64,000 nt of DNA from Arthrobacter sp. SPG23 (GTDB lineage Bacteria; Actinomycetota; Actinomycetes; Actinomycetales; Micrococcaceae), in the NCBI RefSeq assembly GCF_000876655.1, contig NZ_JYCN01000011.1, positions 29,425 through 93,424 of the forward strand, in the 5' to 3' direction. The position numbers and the translations under genes are program-made. Shown in pieces: positions 60,855-64,000 of the stretch (positions are counted from its first letter, which is position 1; each line of letters begins with the position of its first letter). The notes below the pieces were generated by a model. That model was not told where the DNA came from and did no database searches. It worked only from the letters and a program-made list of their open reading frames with translations.

Positions 60855-62204
60855 ATGATTTCACTCCCCCAGGCGGCGCCGCGAGTCGCTAAGCTCACAG
60901 CGCTTAGCATCGGCGTCGCCCTTCTGGCTACGGCTTGTGGCGGCTCGTCCACCCCGAGTTCGACAGGCTCCACCACTCCGGCGGCATCCGGGATTGCCTG
61001 TCCCGCACCCAGCGCCAGCGGTGGCGCGACCACCCCGACAGGCGCCGGCGGCTCGGTTCCGGCTTCTACCACTACCACCGACACGCCGCTTAAGATCGGC
61101 TCGCTCCTGCCGACAACCGGGTCTCTGGCGTTCCTCGGCCCGCCCGAAATTGCCGGTGTGAACCTGGGCATCAAGGAAGTCAATGACGCAGGCGGAGTTC
61201 TGGGCAAGCCCGTTGAAGTGATCCACCGCGACTCCGGTGACACCAAGACGGATATTGCAACGCAGTCAACCACCGCGCTGCTGGGCAGCGGCGTCAGTGC
61301 CATCATCGGCGCTGCATCATCTGGCGTTTCCAAGACCGTCATCAACCAGATCACCGGTGCCGGCGTCATCCAGTTCTCGCCTGCGAACACGTCTCCCGAC
61401 TTCACCACCTGGGATGACAAGGGCCTCTACTGGCGCACGGCACCTTCCGATGTGCTGCAGGGCAAGGTCCTCGGCAACTACATGGCTACGTGTGGCGCAC
61501 AGACCGTCGGCATGATTGTCCTGAACGATGCGTACGGCACCGGCCTGGCCAAGAACGTCAAGTCTGCGTTCGAGGCTGCCGGCGGCAAGGTGGTAGCCGA
61601 GGAACTCTTCAACGAAGGCGACTCGCAGTTCAGCAGCCAGGTGGACAAGGTCATAGCGGCCAAGCCTGACGCCATTGCCCTGATCACCTTCGACCAGGCC
61701 AAGAGCATCGTTCCCCTGATGACCGGCAAGGGCATCAAACCAACCCAGATGTTCATGGTGGACGGCAACACGTCGGACTACAGCAAGGACTTCTCCGCGG
61801 GCACGCTGAAGGGCGCCCAGGGCACCATCCCGGGCACGTTCGCCAAGGACGACTTCAAGAAGAAGCTGCTGGCCATCGACCCGGCACTCAAGGACTACAG
61901 CTACGCCGGTGAGTCCTACGACGCCGTCAACCTGATCGCCCTGGCTGCGGAAGCCGCCAAGAGCACCAAGGGCACCGACATCGCCAAGCAGCTCAAGGCA
62001 GTCTCCGAAGGCGGCGAGAAGTGCACCGACTTCCCGTCCTGCGTGACCCTGCTCCGCAACGGCAAGGACATCGACTACGACGGCCAGTCCGGTCCGGTGA
62101 CCTTCTCCGACGCCGGTGACCCGACGGAAGCCTACATCGGCATCTACGAGTACCAGGATGACAACACCTACAAGCCGTCCAAGGAAGAATTCGGCAAGCT
62201 GTAA
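60855..62204 (+). CDS. branched-chain-amino-acid-type ABC transporter substrate-binding lipoprotein
   Basis: 449 residues, ATG with GAGGAGA about 7 nt upstream. Lipobox LATAC with Cys28, then a Ser/Thr/Pro/Gly linker to residue 75. The mature LivK-type fold has KIGSLLPTTGSLAFLGPPEI, GVNLGIKEVNDAGGVLGKPV, IIGAASSGVSKTVI, VGMIVLNDAYGTGLAKNV and SYAGESYDAVNLIALAA. It likely binds a branched-chain or other amino acid, or a related amide. livF and livG lie just beyond, convergent to it, and probably energise the same transporter. Ends at a strong terminator. Confidence 0.88.
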   Translation: MISLPQAAPRVAKLTALSIGVALLATACGGSSTPSSTGSTTPAASGIACPAPSASGGATTPTGAGGSVPASTTTTDTPLKIGSLLPTTGSLAFLGPPEIAGVNLGIKEVNDAGGVLGKPVEVIHRDSGDTKTDIATQSTTALLGSGVSAIIGAASSGVSKTVINQITGAGVIQFSPANTSPDFTTWDDKGLYWRTAPSDVLQGKVLGNYMATCGAQTVGMIVLNDAYGTGLAKNVKSAFEAAGGKVVAEELFNEGDSQFSSQVDKVIAAKPDAIALITFDQAKSIVPLMTGKGIKPTQMFMVDGNTSDYSKDFSAGTLKGAQGTIPGTFAKDDFKKKLLAIDPALKDYSYAGESYDAVNLIALAAEAAKSTKGTDIAKQLKAVSEGGEKCTDFPSCVTLLRNGKDIDYDGQSGPVTFSDAGDPTEAYIGIYEYQDDNTYKPSKEEFGKL

Positions 62205-62227
62205 AGCCGCCGCTACCTGGATAGCAC

Positions 62228-62259
62228 GAAAGCCCCCGTCCGTTTGGGCGGGGGCTTTC
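62228..62259 (+). terminator. terminator of the binding protein gene
   Basis: GAAAGCCCCCG (62228-62238) pairs perfectly with CGGGGGCTTTC (62249-62259), followed by TGGTG; on the minus strand it ends in a T-poor tail. Confidence 0.85.
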
Positions 62260-62366
62260 TGGTGCCCGCAGGCTGAGCCGGGGGGACCGCACCGATGGTG
62301 ACTCCAGAGCTGAGGGCGCCGAGCGAGGCCCTGCGGAGCCCGGAGGGGACACGGGCCCCCTACCAT

Positions 62367-62404
62367 GCAGAGGGGCCGCCACCTGGCGGTGACGGCCCCT
62401 CTGC
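62367..62404 (-). terminator. terminator of the livG-livF operon
   Basis: GCAGAGGGGCCG (62367-62378) pairs perfectly with CGGCCCCTCTGC (62393-62404), with a CCACC/GGTGG helix in the loop, 17 nt beyond the livF stop. No T-run. Confidence 0.7.
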
Positions 62405-62420
62405 GGCTCGTAGCGGCGGT

Positions 62421-63191
62421 CTACACTTCGTCCGCCAGCGTGCCGAGGTACAGCTGGATCACCTTGGGATCCTTCATGAGCTCCCGGCCGGTGCCCGTGT
62501 ACGCGTCCTTGCCCTGGTCCAGCACATAGGCGCGGTCGCAAATCTGTAGGCAGCGGCGGGCGTTTTGCTCCACCATGATCACTGAAACTCCGGCCCGGTT
62601 GATCTCGTGGACCCGCAGGAAGGTCTCATCCTGTTTGACGGGGGAGAGGCCTGCCGACGGCTCATCGAGCAGCAGGACGGCCGGTTCCATCATCAAAGCG
62701 CGTCCCATGGCCACCATCTGGCGTTCCCCGCCGGAGAGCGAGCCGGCACGCTGGGCACGGCGTTTACCGAGCTCCGGGAACAGGCTGGTGACGAAGTCGA
62801 ACCGTTCGGCGAAGTCCTTGGGCCGCTGGAACATGCCCATTTGCATGTTCTCCTCGATGGTCAACGTGGCGAACACGTTGTTGTTCTGCGGGACGAAGCC
62901 CACGCCCTTGGCAACGAGTTTGTTGGCCTTGAGCCCGGTGATGTCCTGGCCACGGACAACCACTGACCCCGAGTGCACCTTCACCAGCCCGAACATCGCC
63001 TTCAGCAGCGTGGACTTGCCGGCTCCGTTGGGGCCGATGATGCCGATCAGTTCGCCCTTGCGGGCTTCGATGCTGCAGCCGTTGAGGATGTTAACGCCGG
63101 GGATGTAGCCCGCCACCAGGTTGGTGACCTTGACTACCGCCTGTTCCGCGGCGGCAGGGGTGGCGGCTGCTGCCGCGCTGGTGGCGCTCAT
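62421..63191 (-). CDS. livF: branched-chain amino acid ABC transporter ATPase LivF
   Basis: 256 residues with an Ala-rich N-terminal extension of about 18. Walker A GPNGAGKST, Q-loop region FVPQNNNVFATLTIEENM, signature LSGGERQMVAMGRALMM, Walker B LLLDEPSAGLSP and the H-loop VEQNARRCL, where His is replaced by Asn, as usual for LivF. Its ATG overlaps the livG stop (ATGA). Acts with LivG and LivHM (outside the window). Confidence 0.93.
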   Translation of the reverse strand: MSATSAAAAATPAAAEQAVVKVTNLVAGYIPGVNILNGCSIEARKGELIGIIGPNGAGKSTLLKAMFGLVKVHSGSVVVRGQDITGLKANKLVAKGVGFVPQNNNVFATLTIEENMQMGMFQRPKDFAERFDFVTSLFPELGKRRAQRAGSLSGGERQMVAMGRALMMEPAVLLLDEPSAGLSPVKQDETFLRVHEINRAGVSVIMVEQNARRCLQICDRAYVLDQGKDAYTGTGRELMKDPKVIQLYLGTLADEV

Positions 63192-64000
63192 TCGGTGTCC
63201 TTCTTCCTGGTTTCGGGCGCCTCCGTGTCAGCGGCCACGACGTCGACGGCGATGATTCCAGCGTTCTCGGTGCCCACGATCGACTCCTCGTCGGCCACAA
63301 GCTCGGCGGCCAGTTCCTTGATGCCTTCGGCGTCGCCAAGGTCCACGTCGTGGTGGGCGCCCAGGTAGGCGTCGATCACGGCGGGGTTCTTCATGACGTC
63401 TGCCGGCGGGCCCTCGGCGACAATCTTTCCTTCGGCCATCACCACCACCCAGTCGGCAATGTGGCGCACCATGTTCATGTCGTGCTCGACGAAGAGCACG
63501 GTCATGCCTTCTGCCTTGAGGTTCTTGATGTGGTCAAGGAGGGACTGGGTCAGGGCAGGGTTGACGCCGGCCATGGGCTCATCCAGCATCACCAGCTTGG
63601 GCCTGACCATCAGCGACCGCGCCATCTCGAGCAGCTTGCGCTGGCCGCCGGACAACGATGCCGCGTAGTCGTCCTTCTTCGCGTCCAGTTTGAATTTCTC
63701 CAGCAGGACGTTCGCCTGGGCCGTGATTTCTTTTTCGCGGCCGCCCCACATGCCCTTGAACAGGGCCTTGGAAAGCCGCTCACCTGGCTGCTCCGAGCCG
63801 CCGAGCCGCATGTTCTCCATGACGGTCAGTTTGCCCATCACCTTGGTCAGCTGGAACGTGCGGACCATGCCCATCCGGGCCACCTTGTAGGGGGAGACGC
63901 CGGCGAGGCTGTTGCCTTCGAACTGCCACTTGCCGGAGTTCGGCGTATCGAAGCCCGTCAGCAGGTTGAAGAGGGTGGTCTTGCCGGCCCCGTTGGGACC
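63188..64000 (-). CDS. livG: branched-chain amino acid ABC transporter ATPase LivG (partial)
   Basis: At least 270 residues; the N terminus lies beyond the right edge and the frame runs without a stop to 64000, where it begins GPNGAGKTTLFNLLTGF (Walker A). Then VRTFQLTKVMGKLTVMENM, signature LSGGQRKLLEMARSLM, Walker B VMLDEPMAGVNP and FVEHDMNMV (His kept, unlike LivF). A ~45-residue acidic C-terminal tail follows PAVIDAYLGAHHD. Upstream genes livHM would be expected next. Confidence 0.92.
   Translation of the reverse strand, partial: GPNGAGKTTLFNLLTGFDTPNSGKWQFEGNSLAGVSPYKVARMGMVRTFQLTKVMGKLTVMENMRLGGSEQPGERLSKALFKGMWGGREKEITAQANVLLEKFKLDAKKDDYAASLSGGQRKLLEMARSLMVRPKLVMLDEPMAGVNPALTQSLLDHIKNLKAEGMTVLFVEHDMNMVRHIADWVVVMAEGKIVAEGPPADVMKNPAVIDAYLGAHHDVDLGDAEGIKELAAELVADEESIVGTENAGIIAVDVVAADTEAPETRKKDTE

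Overview
The window looks like a chromosomal segment of a high-GC Gram-positive of the Micrococcaceae, most like Arthrobacter/Pseudarthrobacter. The reasons are strong GC codon bias with many GTG and TTG starts, an actinobacterial sdhCDAB operon, a chaplin-like surface protein, mycosin-type protease remnants, a ZTP riboswitch ahead of glyA-folD, and many start codons placed 5-8 nt after a TANNNT box (leaderless style). It is gene dense, with no gene-free stretch over 300 bp, and I see no phage, insertion sequence, CRISPR array or plasmid genes. It is mostly ordinary chromosome with some interesting accessory and regulatory detail.

Layout: 1-1551 secreted/surface proteins (cysteine-less chaplin-like repeats, cut by the window edge, plus an unknown exported protein). 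1685-5052 Gfo/Idh/MocA oxidoreductase and a MacB-type ABC exporter. 5273-10619 a monosaccharide ABC importer (chvE-mmsB-mmsA) and its ROK regulator, with a matching candidate operator in front of each transcription unit. 10762-12186 an exported CE4 deacetylase with N-terminal repeats. 12333-19351 a probable lysine catabolic locus: davA-like amidase, PucR regulator, alanine-racemase-family enzyme, APC permease and davB-like L-lysine 2-monooxygenase. 19405-24743 gamma carbonic anhydrase, DUF2231 protein, methyltransferase, purU, ZTP riboswitch, glyA, folD (one-carbon metabolism). 24923-31951 a three-gene ABC exporter, a small membrane protein, exonuclease III, trpS, a 2H phosphoesterase and a BrkB/YihY membrane protein. 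31908-36365 hydrolase and sdhCDAB. 36621-41266 manC-like gene, M20 amidohydrolase, ohrR-ohr-oxidoreductase.

41508-52524 is a nucleoside uptake and salvage region: BMP lipoprotein, two-domain ATPase, two permeases, cdd, deoA, two DedA proteins, add, and a mazG interrupted in frame by a palindromic repeat. 52646-58001 holds eno, a DivIC/FtsB-like gene, DUF501, ppx and a frameshifted mycosin-like protease. 58055-64000 holds ndh, an ACT-GNAT protein, a tRNA-Leu(UAA) with an unusually short variable loop, and branched-chain-amino-acid-type ABC transporter genes (binding protein, livF, partial livG).

The clearest functional units are the sugar importer with its ROK regulator, the lysine monooxygenase locus, the riboswitch-controlled glyA-folD pair, sdhCDAB with a palindrome over its promoter, and the nucleoside uptake/salvage operon. 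Two good CRP/GlxR-type sites lie before ndh and before the binding-protein gene at 60855.
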